Shown here: in pieces, positions 37,650 to 51,079 of the stretch | How the letters are laid out: the number at the start of each line of letters is the position of its first letter | Position numbering within the stretch: position 1 is the stretch's first letter | NCBI GenBank assembly: GCA_003508835.1 | Contig: PUFA01000003.1 | Span: 8,595,501-8,659,500 of the forward strand | Reading direction: 5' to 3' | Length of the DNA stretch: 64,000 bases | Origin: Eonycteris spelaea | Lineage: Eukaryota > Chordata > Mammalia > Chiroptera > Pteropodidae | Program-made: the position numbers and the translations under genes | Notes under the pieces: model-generated | Told to the model about the DNA's origin: nothing | Seen by the model: only the letters and a program-made list of their open reading frames with translations | Database searches by the model: none

Positions 37650-38945
37650 GGTCATGTCTTAATGGCTTCCCTTGCTGCCACCATGAATTAATGCAGGAAC
37701 TGTATACCCCAATCAGAATAATCACATCTAAGGATTGTGCAGAGTAATTATAGAAAGTATATTTTTAAAATCCTAATTATTCATACTTTTCCTCAGCATC
37801 CTTTCTGTATTGTTTCTTTTACAGTGCTACCTCTTAGCTCACCCAAGTGACTATTAGGCCACACCACTAAATTTCTTAGTTTGAAACTTTCATTTGGGGT
37901 CTCAGTTCAACTATAGCCTCTTGGAATTTTCAATGTTAATCCACAGTCAGAATTTAAATTACATTTAAAAAATACTTGTATATTTCTATCTGAATCTGTG
38001 TTTTAAATATACCTTATCATAAATATAAATCTTATTTTCAATGCTATGAGAATACCAACATTCTATACTAACGTTGTTGCAGTCAGATAAATGGCTTTTC
38101 CTTTCATCTAGATCTATTTTTATTTCATAGGGAAATTTTTTATTACCCAGAGTTGTGCAAATATCTTCTTTATTATCAATAAAATATTTGCTTATTTTCT
38201 TTTTTGACCATTAAAAAAGTTAAAGTAAAATTAAATTCTATTCTATTTTTTTCTGAGTCTAGTAATCTGTTAGAGATGTAGGACCAACAAAGCTTCTTTC
38301 AACTTCTATTGACCTAAAAAGTAAAGGCTAATCCCACTTTCGCTACAATTTTACTCTTTAATTATATATTTACTAAGCACTTACTAAGTTGGATACCACA
38401 GAGGTCTAGGGACACTAAGATTAATGAAAGTGTTGCTGCTGTCAAGGTGCTTATGCTTAAGAGACAAATTGTGGCATGCCGCATTTAGTCCACGAACTGA
38501 AATTATTTGTTAGGCAATAAATTACATGTCTACATAATTGACTGTAATCTAGATTCTTCACTGTAATATCTTTGTCATAGAGTTAAAAATCAAATCCTTC
38601 CTTTCATTGTCTATAAACATTAGCATTAAAAGTACTTGTTTCCACAGTTTCCATTTTATAAAGATAGTTGCTGGTTGGGTGATTATACATGTCAATTTTT
38701 CTACTCTTGACTATATAGGGAAGAACTATTAGGAAACTTTTCAAAGGAAGTAATGTACAGCCTTCTAAGTAATACATACAGATGCTAGAAAGTAAACTCA
38801 GTAAATGTTCATGATTTTTCCAACTTGTTTTTGAAAATATTACAATGATACCTCTATGATTGTGCGTGTGCCAGTGACAGTTACCCTCTTATACCAACTG
38901 GATAATTGCTCGAGGAGAAAGTATTATTTCTTAATGTTTTTATTG
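37650..38945. other. Intronic DNA, mostly unassigned
   Basis: Positions 38360-38465 contain a 'tactaagcacttactaagtt' word typical of MIR/L2-derived fragments. The remainder shows nothing recognisable. Confidence 0.4.
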
Positions 38946-38954
38946 GTATAAGTC

Positions 38955-39815
38955 ATTGTCACCATTCCTTCAATAATGGATAGGATAAGAAACTGTATTA
39001 TGTGCACATGGCTGGTAGGAAAGTGAAATGGTACAAGACATTCCAGAAAACCGGCAGTTTCAATAAAACATGCATTTACTCTGCAATATCTCATTTGCAC
39101 TATTGAGCATTTATCAAAGAGAAATGTTCACAGAAAAACCTGTACACAAATATTTATACTAGTTTTATGTGTAACAGACCCAAATTGAAATCGGGTCAGG
39201 TATCTTTCAAGAGACTAATGATTAAACAAATAGTGGTTCATCCATACCAACTACCTAGCTATAAAAAAGACACAAACTATTGATACACACAACAGCTTGA
39301 GTAAGTCTCCAGGCAACCATACCGAGTGAAAAAAAAAAAAAAGCCAATTCCAAAAGGTTATAGACTACATGATTTCATTTTGAAATTAGAAGTTTTAGAA
39401 ATGTAGGATAGGTCAGCAATTGCTGGGGGTCAGGATTGGAGGTCATGGGGGGATGAAGGGGGCAGGAGAGAGGTGGGTGTGGATATAAAAGGGTAGAATG
39501 AAGGATCCTTGTGTTGTCGGAACTGTTCAGTATCTTGAGTGTGGTAGTGGACACACAAACTCACGCACATAATGAAATTGTGTATAACTTAATAGAAACG
39601 CATACACAAATAGTACAAGTAAACTGGGGAACTCTAAATAAGATTAGTAGATTATATCAATATAACATTCAAGGCTGTGACATTATATATTATTAGTTTT
39701 GCAAAGTGTTCACCATTAGTGGGAAGTGGGTACAAGGGATCTCTCTGGAGTATTTCCTAAACTGCATGTGAACTTACAATTATCTCAATAAAAATTTCAA
39801 TTAAAGAAAGGGGGG
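38955..39815 (+). repeat. L1MC/ME-type 3' end
   Basis: It runs from late ORF2 ('tggtaggaaagtgaaatggt', 'gaaaaacctgtacacaaata') through a 3' UTR ('gcaattgctgggggtcagga', 'acaattatctcaataaaaat'). It is 5'-truncated and diverged. The 3' UTR type matches old L1M subfamilies. Confidence 0.75.
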
Positions 39816-39819
39816 TTAA

Positions 39820-41760
39820 AGCTGGAGCAGTCTCTCTCCAGCACAGTCTCCTTCTCTCCCTCTCCTCTCTCTCAGCATATCTACTAGAACTAGAGCTGCT
39901 CCACAAGTGAGTTGAAGCTATATATAAAGAGAGTAAATAGGAATATGGAGGAACTTAGGTCCTTTTTGACACGGGAACTAACCTCACATCATCCCTAGAC
40001 TCCTACATTTGGCTTTTTTTGAATGAGAGAAAAATTAATTTCTACTTCTTTAAAAAAATTAACAGGTGACAAGTGCTAATAAGGCAACATAGACGGTATA
40101 TACCTCTCTTCATTACACCCTACCTGATATGATGCCACCTATATAGTTCTAAGTCATTAAAAATACTACTCACCCCTAAAACAAAAATATGTGCATACAA
40201 AGTATACATATAACACCCTATTCTTCTACAATAGCATACATGATATGTCTCCCATGATCTGACTGTTCTACAGTCACTGAGTTCTAGTCCCTTTATTGCA
40301 AATAAGATTGGCCAGTGATTAGTTTTGTGGTCTGCAATAAGTGTTTTTAACCATGGGTCCCTAAGGCAATCTTTATAATAAAACTCTTTATAATGTTTGT
40401 CTTACTTTGTTCCTTTTTATTGCAATATTCTGGGCTTCTCTAACTCTGGATTTTTATCATTTAAAATATACTCTTTTCAAATTGGTCATTTGGATTACAT
40501 GAAGAGACTATTAAAATGTATTATGGTAAAAATCTATCATGGATAATGAATAGGAAAAATAATGTGTGAGCAAGTCCCTATTCTAGTGCCATGGGTCTGA
40601 GCCTCTCTTCAAGCATATTATTTTTCTGAATTGTTTCACAGATAATTGTATAGACTTTAAGACATCTTTACACTCTCTGTAGATACAAATGATACTTTAG
40701 AATTCATATGTTTATGCCAATTGTATTTATTGAAGGAAAGAGGTGAGAGTGACTTTTTAAAAAGGAAAAATTAATATTTAATTCTTAGTTGTCAAAAACT
40801 GACACATACATCACATATATTGACTAATTTAATCATCACAATAACCATAGAAAAATAGATATCATTTCCTCTCCCCATTTCACATGTATATTGGGAGAAT
40901 TCTGAAATGTTCACTGATTTTTTTTTCATTTGCATTTCTGTGTGTATAATAGTACTTTTCCCAAACAAAACCAGACATTACAGCATCACTGCCCTGCAAA
41001 TAGGTTGATATAATGTAACAACACTTAAAAAAAAAATAAAGTTTGTCTTTTATGGTTCAAAAATGTAATTGGAGTTGCAAGAACCTGGGATTTTGAGCTT
41101 CGGAAACTTAGATCTTGGAGAATTCATCATATAATGTTTATGCCATAAGAAACAGATGTGAATACATGTTGATGAAGTACTGAAGTTTTCACATTTCCAA
41201 TGAGATAACAATTCTCTCAGTGAATAAGGAAAGAGACATGGAAGGAAGAAAATGTAACCTACATATTCATGAGTCCTTGAGAAGCAGCCCTGCTCTCTAT
41301 GCCTCTCTAAAGTCTAACTCAGAGTTCTGGAACACCAAACCCAGATAGTTTTAGGAATTCCTGCAACCCCAAAATATAACAGGTAGATGACATGTGTGTT
41401 TCTTTTAATTTTCTGTATCCAACATATTTTATCAGCAATAGAATATAGATAGCAGGAGCCAATGCATACTGTGTGAGACAGCCTTACAGGTTCCCACAGG
41501 AGAATAGGTGAATTCAAACCATGGCATCAAGAAGGACACCAAAATACCTAAGAGGGTCTATACTTGCATATTCCTTGTGTGCAGAAGCAAGGTATACTGC
41601 ATCAACAATCTACATGATGAAAGTAAACTGTACGAAGAAATGTATATCTAAGTGATGCCAGCATCATCAGCAGATAACCAAGGCCCAGTTTCCTGAGGTA
41701 TTGACACTATATAAACTATTCTTAAACCTTAGAACTCCAAGCAAAGGGGTACCTTGGACT
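39820..41760. other. Intronic DNA with one MIR fragment
   Basis: A short antisense MIR fragment lies at about 40805-40890 ('tgactaatttaatcatcaca', 'ttcctctccccatttcacat'). The remainder is unassigned. Confidence 0.45.
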
Positions 41761-41764
41761 TACT

Positions 41765-44150
41765 CGTATAACCAAGAATTAACTAAAATTAAACTTCTGC
41801 TTTTGCTGGGTTTCATTTGCTCTTCTTTTTCCAGTTCCTGAGGTAGAAGCTTAGATTATTTTGTGACATTTCATCTTTGGTAATGTGAGCATTTACTGCT
41901 ATACGTTTTCCTGAAAGCCTTGCTTTAGGTGCATCCCACAAATTTTGATACACCACTGCTTTCATTGAGTTTAAAATACTATCTAATTTCCTTTGGGATT
42001 TCCTCTTCCACAATAGATTATTTGAAAATATATTGTTTAACCTTTAAATGCTTAGAGAATTACCAGCTGTCTCTTACTGATTTGTAGTTTAAATCTTTCA
42101 TGGTAGATAACGTCCATTGGATATTATATAGAGTCATATGTATCACATCTACATAGATTTAAAATCCCACCAGAAAATGCTACAATTTTTGTTTTCAACA
42201 TTTATATATATTTTAAAGAATTTAAAGGATGAAAAGTAGTGTATGTATGTACTATTTCTGTTGTTCTTCCTTTATTACTGAAGTTCCAAATTTTCTTCTA
42301 GTATCAATCCCTTCATCATGAAGAACTTCCTTTTGCATTTATTTTAGAGCAAGTGTGCTGGAAAATAATTCATATTTTTCTTCATCTGATAATATGTTCA
42401 TATCACCTTCTTTCCTAAATATTTTCACTGGATATGCAATTCTTTTCTTTCAACACTTAAAAAAAAAAAAACTGTACCATTGTCCAGTGTCTTCCATGGT
42501 TCCTGATGGGAAGTCTACAGCATTTGAATTATTGTTTACCTACATAAATGTGTTGTTTTTCACAGGCTGTTTTCAAGATTGTTTTCTTTCAGCAGTTTCA
42601 TTATTGTTTTATAATATCTTTTTTAGTTCACCTTATTTGGGTTTCATTGAGCATCTTGAATTGGGCTGTCACCAACTTTGGAAAATTTTCTTTTTCTAAC
42701 TATTTTTTTTATAACATTCTTTTATTTTCTTCTGTCATTTTAGTGGCACGAATGTTAGATTTGTGGATATTGCCCACAGCTTCCTGATGCTGTGTTTGTT
42801 TCCACCTTTTTATACTCTGTTATTCAGAGAGGATACTTTCTATTGTTTTATCTTTAAATTCATTGACTCATCTGTCATCTCCATCCTACTATCGAGCCAA
42901 TCCACTGACTTTTTATCACTTATGATATTTTTCTGTTCCTATATTTGCATTTTATACATCCTTAGAGTTTTTCCTATGCTAAGAGTGTCTGTTTTCTATT
43001 CATTTCAAAAGTGTTTGCATTTTCTCCATGAAATGTTGTTATATCTGCTTTAAAATTTCTTCATAATTCTGACATCTGGCTCAACAAAAAGTTGGCACTT
43101 TTTTCCTTTTTTTCCTTTTTTTTTTACTTTTAAAACTTGTCCCATTTCATCATTTATATGTGCAAAATAATTTGGGGTTGTATCCTAAGCATTCTGAATA
43201 TTACTTATGGAGGCTGGGTCTTGTTAAAATCTCTGAAAAGTCTTGTAATTTTATAGCATGCAGCAAACCCTCAGGATCAGACCACGAGTTCTGTCTGGTC
43301 TTCTCACCAGTGATTCCAATATCAGTTCAGTTTTCAAATTCTGCTATGCTTCTTTGGGTCTACCCTGTGTACGAGCAGCTTGGGTGTTAGTCTGGGCCTT
43401 GTGCAGTGTTTTATATCATACTTGTGTTCTCAAGGACTTGGCCATGGTGCTTTGCGTATGTTCTTTACATTCATAGCTTGCGAATAAATTCAGTTCACAC
43501 AAAGATTTAGGAAACCTAGTATTTTCCTCAATCTCTCTTATTCCCAATATCTACCCTTTTTCCAATTCCTCTGCACGAACATCTCAGTTCCTCTAAGAGT
43601 TAGAGCCTTCTGTTCTTTTCACAATTCCATAAGATTGGGCCATCTTCAGGAAAATGTAGCAGGAAAAAAGAGAGAGAAAGTAGTGATGGGCCCTCACATA
43701 ACTCTTTGAACTCCAGGGACCCCGTTTCCCTGTTCCTCTGGCCTTTTCCACAGAGTTTTAGGTCCCTCTCCACCAGCACTGCTGCCACATAGCAGCAGTG
43801 CAGCTCCATGATTGGGGTTGTCCTCATGTAGGGCTTTCAGTGAAAATAAAAGAAGAAAAAGAGATTCTCCAGGCGGCAGGAGCCCCTTTATCTCATCCTC
43901 TAAACAGAAAGGAGGTTTCTTTCAGAATGTGTATTGTGTGTCCTTACCGTGGTAGTCCATGACTGAAACTGCCTTTGGATTAAATCTAGTATATAAAAGG
44001 GGCGGAGGAGCAGGGAAGAGCAATGAAACACACTGTACCACTGGACTTGTAGGTGACTTCTATCCCCATGCTGCCTGCTACTGTTTATTTTTCAGAGCTC
44101 TCCAGTCGTCTTTTGTACTCTCTCCAGAGTTTTTAGTGCAATAAGTGGAA
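41765..44150 (-). repeat. Antisense L1M 5' half: ORF2 start, ORF1, 5' UTR
   Basis: Antisense words of the ORF2 endonuclease end ('ccagttcctgaggtagaagc', 'gtgcatcccacaaattttga') are followed by the inter-ORF region ('cactggatatgcaattcttt'), ORF1 ('gggtttcattgagcatcttg', 'ttggaaaattttctttttct') and 5' UTR-like GC-richer sequence to about 44150. With the L1 3' halves elsewhere it shows how L1-dense this intron is. The + strand frames at 42355-43476 are antisense shadows. Confidence 0.75.
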
Positions 44151-44159
44151 AAGGTAGTT

Positions 44160-45290
44160 CATATGGGCTTTTTGACCCGCAACGGAAACCTACATAGTAG
44201 CTTTTAAGAAACAAATAATCGTGAGCTTCACCCTGACCCTGAGTCTCCATTTTTACAAGATTCCCCAGGTGACTGGCAAGTACCTTAAAAATGAGATGTC
44301 CTGAGCTAGATAACTGGGACAAATTCAAAACACTTTTGGAATGTAAGTAAAAATAAAGCCCTTCAACAAGGTCCAAAAAGTCAATCTTAACACGCATGCA
44401 CATATATACACATTTTTAAATGAAAGAGTAATGTAATTCAGTGGCAGGGAAGACTGAAAGCAGAAAATAAATAAAAGGACGCAATATACAGAAATGTTAA
44501 GGAAATTAAGTATTTGTGAAGCCATAAAAATAATAATTGAGACTATAGTATCTAATAAAATTTTAAAAATAAAATAATTTTTTAAGAAGACTAGTGACTT
44601 TGAAAATGTAATTATAATATTTTAAATAAAGGAGAACAATTCAAAGACATATTCAACTGTTAGTATGTCTAAAAAATTTTCCAGGTAATCTATATTTTAA
44701 AATAACTGATTCAAAGAGAGCAGCAACCAGGATATCAGGGGAACTAGAAATCAAGAGAGAATGACTGCACAAACGGAAAAATTCTAAGTGAGTCTGATTA
44801 TGGTGGACCTCCTTTTGTTGCCTCCCTCGCATCATTTCTCCCCTACTTCTTAAAGCTCTCCAATGTTTGTTTGGAATCTCATCAGTGCATTTAAGTTGAT
44901 TAGACATAGTTACTCTAAACTCAACCAAAATTTCAAGAGACTGTAGTATAAACCTAAGATTACTTAATTATACTGAGAAATACTACTGTTAAATATTTCT
45001 GACATTGGGAACAATTTTACCAGTGCATTCTCTCTCTTTAATCTAGTGACATAGGAGCCCATATTATCTAAAAGCAGCTTATTAAATGTGGCTTTAAGAA
45101 GGATACAATAATACCAAGTGATTAAGTTATGGTATCAGGCTTTTGGGATGGAAACATTTTTCTTCATAATAGGAATATACCTTCAGAAAACACCAAGTTC
45201 CTCTATTATCATGACAGTGCACTATTTTATGAGCACCACCAATATTTATATCTTTAACTCATATTTCTATGGCTGACCAAAACCAATTAT
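44160..45290. other. Intronic DNA, mostly unassigned
   Basis: Positions 44240-44290 hold a 'ttacaagattccccaggtga' word like hAT/Charlie-type (MER20/MER5) fragments, too short to assign. No gene was seen. Confidence 0.35.
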
Positions 45291-45299
45291 CACTTTCTT

Positions 45300-47892
45300 T
45301 CTATATCAATACATAAAACTCTTCCTCAACAAAATATTAGCAAATCAAATTCAACAATACATTAAAAGGATCATACACCATCATCAAATGGGATTTATTT
45401 CAGGAATGCAAGGATGGTTCAACATGCACAAACCAATCTGTGCTTCACCACATTAACAAAATGAAGGATAAAAATTATGTGATCATCTCAATAGATGCAG
45501 AACAAACATTTTACAAAATTCAATATGCATTTATAATAAAAACTCTCAACTAAGTGGATATAGAAGAAATGTACCTCAACATAATAAAGGCCATATATGA
45601 CATGTATCACACAATGGTGAAAAGCTGAAAACTTTTCAGTTATAATCAGGATCAGACAAAGATGCCCACTCCCATCACTTTTATTCAACACAGTACTGGA
45701 GGTCCCAGCCAGAGCAATTAGGTGAGAAGAAGGAAAAAAAGGCATCTAAATTGGAAAGGAAGAAGAAAGATTGTCACTATTTGCAGATGGCATAATATTC
45801 TGTAAAGAAAACACTAAAGATTCCACCCAAAAACTGTTAGAATTAATGAACAAAATACAAAATCGATATACAGAAATCTGCAACGTTTTTATACACTGAT
45901 AACAAACTATTAGAAGAAAAATTAAGAAAACAATTCAATTACAATTGTAATTATAACTGCATCAAAACAAAACAAAAAAAATAAAATAAAATAAAATAAA
46001 ATACTTAGGAATAAATTTAACCAAGGAGGTGAAAAACCTGTACACTCAAAACTCTTAGACTTCTGTGAAAAAAAATTGAAGAAGATACAAATAAAGGAAA
46101 AGATACTGTGTGCTGTGGATTAAAAGAATTTATATTAAAATGTCAATACTACCCAAAAATTTATGCATTCCATGTAATCCCTATCAAAATTCCAATGGCA
46201 TTTTTCACAGAAATTGAACAAACAATCCTAAAATGTGTATGGAACTACAAAGAATTCTGAATTGCCAAAGCCATCTTGAGAAAAAAGAACAAAGCTGAAG
46301 GCCTCGTGCTTCCTGATTTCAAACTATATTACAAAGTTATAGTAAACACAACAGTATGGCCTTAGCATAAAAACAGAACACATAGATCAATGATACAGAA
46401 TAGAGAGCCTAGAAATAAATCCACATACATATGGTCAATTAACTTACGACGAAGGAGCCAAGAATTAATACAGTGGTGAAAGGCACTCTCTTCAATAAAT
46501 AATGTTGGGAAAACTACTCAGGCCACAGGCAAATGAATGAAAGGACCACTATCTACACCCATGCACAATAATTAACTCAAAATGGAGTAAAGACTTGAAT
46601 GTAAAACCTGAAACCATAAAACTACTAAAAGAAAACATAGATGGTAAACTCCTTGCAACAGTCTTGCCAATTAGTTGTTTTTTTTCTTTAATTTGACACC
46701 AAAAGCAAAGGCATCAAAAGAAAAATAATCAAGTGAGGCTACATCAAGCTAAAAAAGCTTCTGCACAGCAAAGGAAGCCATCAGCAAAATGAGGGACAAC
46801 ATACTGAATGGAAGAAAATATTTGCAAAGCATATATATGATAAAAGATTAATATCTAAAATACATAAAGAACTTATATGACTCAACAGTAAAAAAAAAAT
46901 CTAATTAAAAATGGCAGAGGCTCTGAATAGACATTTTTCCAGAGAAGACATACAGAGAGGCAATAGGTACATGAAAAGATGCTCAACATCACTAATCGTC
47001 AAGGAAATGCAAATCAAAACTATAACATATTACCTCATACCTATTAGAATGGCTATCGACAACAAGTCAAGAGATTATAAATGCTAGCAAGGCTGTGAAG
47101 AAAAGAGAACCCTTGTGCACTACAGGTGGAAATGTAAATTGGTGTAGCCACTATGGAAAACAGTACTGAGGTTCCTCAAAAATATTTTTAAAAGAACTAC
47201 CACATGATTCAGCAATTTCACTTCAAGTTATTTATCTAAAGAAAATGAAAACACTAACTTACTAAGGTAAATGCATCTCCATGTTTATTGCAGTATTTTT
47301 TTCAATAGCCAAGATATGGAAATAACCTAAATGCTCATTAAAAGATAAATGGATAAGAAAGTGTGGTATATAATGAAATATTATTCAACCATATAAAAAA
47401 ATGAAATCTTGCCATTTGTGACAACATGGATGGCCCTTGTGGGCATTATGCTAAGTGAAAAAAGTCAGACAGAGAAAGACAAATACGATATGATCTCACT
47501 ATAAAGAGCCTAAAGGGAAAAAAAAGCTCATAGATACAGAGGACAGATTATGGTTGTCAGAGGCAGAGGGTGGGTGGTGGGCCAAAATAAGGCAATCAAA
47601 AGGTACAAACTTCCAGTTACAAAATAAATAAATCATGATGATGTAATGTACTGCATGTCAGCTATAGTTAATAATACCGTATTGCATATTTGAAAGTTTC
47701 TAAGAGAGTAGATATTAAAAGCTCTAAACACAAGAAAAAAATTCTGTATTTATGTATAGTGATGGATTTAACTAGACTTATTGTGACGATCATTTCACAA
47801 TATGTATATACAAATATTAAATCATTATGTTGTGTATCCGAAACTAATGTCATGTTGTATGTCAATTATACTTTAATAAAATAAATAAAGCA
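45300..47892 (+). repeat. 5'-truncated L1, ORF2 reverse transcriptase to poly-A
   Basis: It starts inside the ORF2 reverse-transcriptase domain ('tcaacaaaatattagcaaat') and continues uninterrupted through the cysteine-rich end to a 3' UTR with 'gatcatttcacaatatgtat', 'aatcattatgttgtgtatcc' and an AATAAAATAAATAAA tail. It is the best-preserved L1 in the window, although its frame is broken throughout. This 3' UTR form is one I associate with laurasiatherian L1s. An (AAAAT)5 expansion sits inside at 45978-46002. Confidence 0.85.
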
Positions 47893-47899
47893 AGCTCTT

Positions 47900-49165
47900 G
47901 TTATTCCACTATGAAGTTGTTCAGTACCCAAAAATAAATAAATAAAGTTGGAAGGCATAAAAGATACATATACTTTAACATCAAATTTTCATTTAATATA
48001 TATTACGTATAATTAATTGTTAAACTTTTTTTGGTCTAAACTTTTGTGATAGGACAAAGATCCCTAAGTATGGGTGTACTGATTGACATTCCAAGTAGAT
48101 AAGCCCTCAATACTGCATTGCTCTGATTTCCAGTTTCAGTTACGTTAAAGTAAAATGATGTTAGTCATTACTTGTAAAGCAATCCAGGCAGCACAGAAAC
48201 CTAAGTTTTCTTATTTTTCCTCTATTATTCTCAGTTATTCCTAGTGATTTGCATTTATTTTGAGTTTTTATAAGTATCGAATTATGTTCTTGTACTAATT
48301 TTATCAAGTTATAAAATATTTAAATCACCTATAATAAATGAAACAAGTAAAACAGGTGTGGGAGAAACAAGACCAGTGCTATGCATGCAAGCCAATTTCG
48401 TGTGCACACATTGCTAGTAACTACAGAGGAAACTGCTATGAGTCTGTCCACACCCTGGGAATCAATTCATTGTAGAGGGAAGAAAGAGTTTTGGTCAATT
48501 CACTATTTAGCGATGCTCTATTGAGAGCTTTGATTATATTTTCAGACAAAATACCACCCAATTTTACAGCTTGGTAGTCATTCTGTCACTTAAATGTGAC
48601 TTTAAATATCACTGTACTGATTAAGTTTGTTGATTTTAAAGTTTTAATTCCAGAGGGATATATTATTTCCCTTATTTGAAAATTCTAGGAGACACATTAC
48701 TGTTATGCTCTATGTATTGACAACATATAAATGCACATTAGCTAAAGGGTATTTAATTCATAACACCTAGTTTATTAAGTAGTGAGCCATTTATAATGAA
48801 ATGGACATTATGAATTGTTTATGTGAGGATAGAGCCAATTTAAGAAAAAAGTTTCTCATTATAGAAGATAAGCATGGCCCTCGTTACCTCACTATGAATT
48901 TTTAGATAAATCATCTTTTAATAGGTAAATGACATTCTACCCCTGTCAAATTAACGCTAATTCTAAATTAACATGCTCCAAATTAGTGAGACCAAACAAA
49001 TCACCAAATGAATTGTTTTGTAATGGTAGCTTTTATGGAGAAAAATTAGCTGAAACAAACATAGAAAAACTCCTTCCTATCTCAGGTAAACATCAACAAG
49101 CATGTAAATAGAGACTAGTGAGAGAACAATGGCCCACATCTGAAATTCAAATTTATATTAGATTT
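47900..49165. other. Intronic DNA, nothing recognised
   Basis: AT-rich unique-looking sequence with no gene and no clear repeat. Confidence 0.4.
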
Positions 49166-49171
49166 GAAAAT

Positions 49172-49400
49172 CTCATCTAATTAGGTCAGTTGGTTAGAAT
49201 ATGGTACTAATATGACCAAGCTAGACATGAGATCCTCATATGTGCCACTCAGCTTTGGCCCTAGATTAAACCCCTAAAATCCTCCAGCCATCTGGCAAGT
49301 GCAATGAGATGCACTGAAAACCAGAGGAAAAGCTGCCTCTGGATCACCTCAAGCCCATAAGTATCCCCCTCCACCCACTCCAATACCCAACCAGAAAAAT
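49172..49400 (+). repeat. tRNA-Ile-like SINE
   Basis: The first 75 bases align to tRNA-Ile(AAU): 'aggtcagttggttagaat' corresponds to the A-box arm, 'atggtactaatatgacca' to the anticodon arm (with the AAT anticodon region), and the end 'tgtgccact' to the acceptor plus CCA. The B box is degraded ('atgagatcc'). A non-tRNA body of about 150 bp follows, so it is a SINE, not a tRNA gene. tRNA-Ile-derived SINEs are known from a few mammalian groups, including fruit bats and colugos. The family assignment here is an inference. Confidence 0.6.
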
Positions 49401-49409
49401 ATATATATT

Positions 49410-50425
49410 CAAAAGATATTGACCAATCTTATTTCAATGACTACTATCTTTATAGCTAATGATGAGACACAATATTCAAATAATATTTTCTGAAAACAAA
49501 GGAAAAAAATAACAGTAAAAGAGACACACACTAGCTCTTTGCCTGTAAGACAGGTTATTCCTTCTTAATACCAAAATCAAGCTTATAACTTCCTGAACTT
49601 ATACTCTGAACCTCCTTCTCAACTTTCCAGTTTTCTAACAGTTCCAAACACTTGAAAAATCTGTAGCTGTGAGAATAACTACCACAAATGAATATTTGAT
49701 TAAAATTAGGAAGAGTGGAACATAAGAGCCTATTGAATAAACCTCATAGAGAGAGAAAGCAAGAAAATCAAAATAAAGATTTTCCCTTCTCTACATAGAG
49801 AGGGGAAAATGATTTTCAATTTCCTCTAACATCTTAACAACTGAAGAACATCTGCCTATTACTGTTACTTTTCTATATTCTATTCCTCAAATATTATGTA
49901 GATGTTCTTTAAAATACATGCTATATTAAAATATTTTAAAATAAAATTACAGAATGGTTATTTCTAATAAATAAAAATAAATGTTATATTTTGTTATAGC
50001 TTCTTCTATGTATTAATTTGACAAATACTTAAATGTACATTAATATAATTATGTGAATAATAATATCTTTTGATATGTTCACTCCTCTGTCTCCATCCTC
50101 TCATGAAAACCCTAAAACAGTCGGCCCCTTGTATTCCATTTAGGAGATAGGTGGAACATAATGAAATAAGAAATGTTTAAAATTAAAACATTAAAAGAAA
50201 AATCAAAGTAACATATATTACTTAAGTATTTCAAATGATCTGTTAAAAATGATACATTTTACTAAATTATGGACCATTTCATCTAAAACTATAAATATGG
50301 CAACACATTAAGAGGAAAGGGCATTCGTTCCCAGCTGTATCTTAAACTACAAATAACCTTAGTAAATACGCTTTTTTAAATAGTTGCCTTGTTTTAACTG
50401 CACAAATGCCTTTGGGAAAGTTAAT
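49410..50425. other. Intronic DNA, nothing recognised
   Basis: AT-rich with no recognised repeat or gene. Confidence 0.4.
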
Positions 50426-50429
50426 ACCA

Positions 50430-51075
50430 AAGGAATATGTATTTGTTATCTTTTGCTACATAACTGATCATGACAAATCGGGTGGCTTAAAACATCACAA
50501 ACTTAATATCTTACAATTTCTATGGGTCAGAAATCTAGCCCATTTCAACTGAGTACTCTGCTCAGGTCCTCATAAAGTTGAAATCAAGGTGTCACCCACC
50601 AACTGCATTTTGATCTGGAAATCCAACTAGGATAAGATCCACTTCCAAGCTTCCTTGGGTTGCTGGCAGAATTCATTCCCTTGTAACTGGAGGACTTGGG
50701 TCGCCCTCATTGTTTTGCTAGCTGTTGGAAAAGCATGCTCTTGGCTCCTAGAAATTGCTGTCCACTCTTAACCAGATGCCCCCCACCCCCATCTCAGCAA
50801 CTGTGAATCTCCCTTGCATTGAATCCATCTCAGGCTTTGCAATACTCTGACTACTTCTGCTTGGAGCCAGGAAAAAAATTCTCTTTTAAAAGGCTGATAT
50901 GATTAAGTCGGACCCACCTGAAAGAATCCCTAAGTCAAGTGTATCAAACAACATAATAGAACTCTAGGAGTTATAGCTCATTGATCCACAAGTTTGACCC
51001 ACCCTCAAAGGGAAGGTAATTATACTAGCATGAGGGTTATTTGAGAGTTATCTTAGAATCCTACCTACTACAAAG
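50430..51075 (-). repeat. ERVL/MaLR-class LTR, antisense
   Basis: 'gttatcttttgctacataac', 'gggtggcttaaaacatcaca', 'acttccaagcttccttgggt' and 'gagttatcttagaatcctac' are the antisense words of a widespread MaLR/ERVL LTR, nearly full length. Its outer ends are near 50434 and 51072. No internal genes are present. Confidence 0.7.
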
Positions 51076-51079
51076 TGTA

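Noticed and set aside
43986..43999. TATA-like box (gtatataaaaggggc) as a gene promoter
   Set aside because: It sits in the antisense L1 5' region with no CpG island, motif cluster or exon nearby. A TATA word alone is common in AT-rich DNA.
49172..49249. Functional tRNA-Ile gene
   Set aside because: The acceptor stem and B box are degraded and the sequence is fused to a non-tRNA body, so it is a SINE head.
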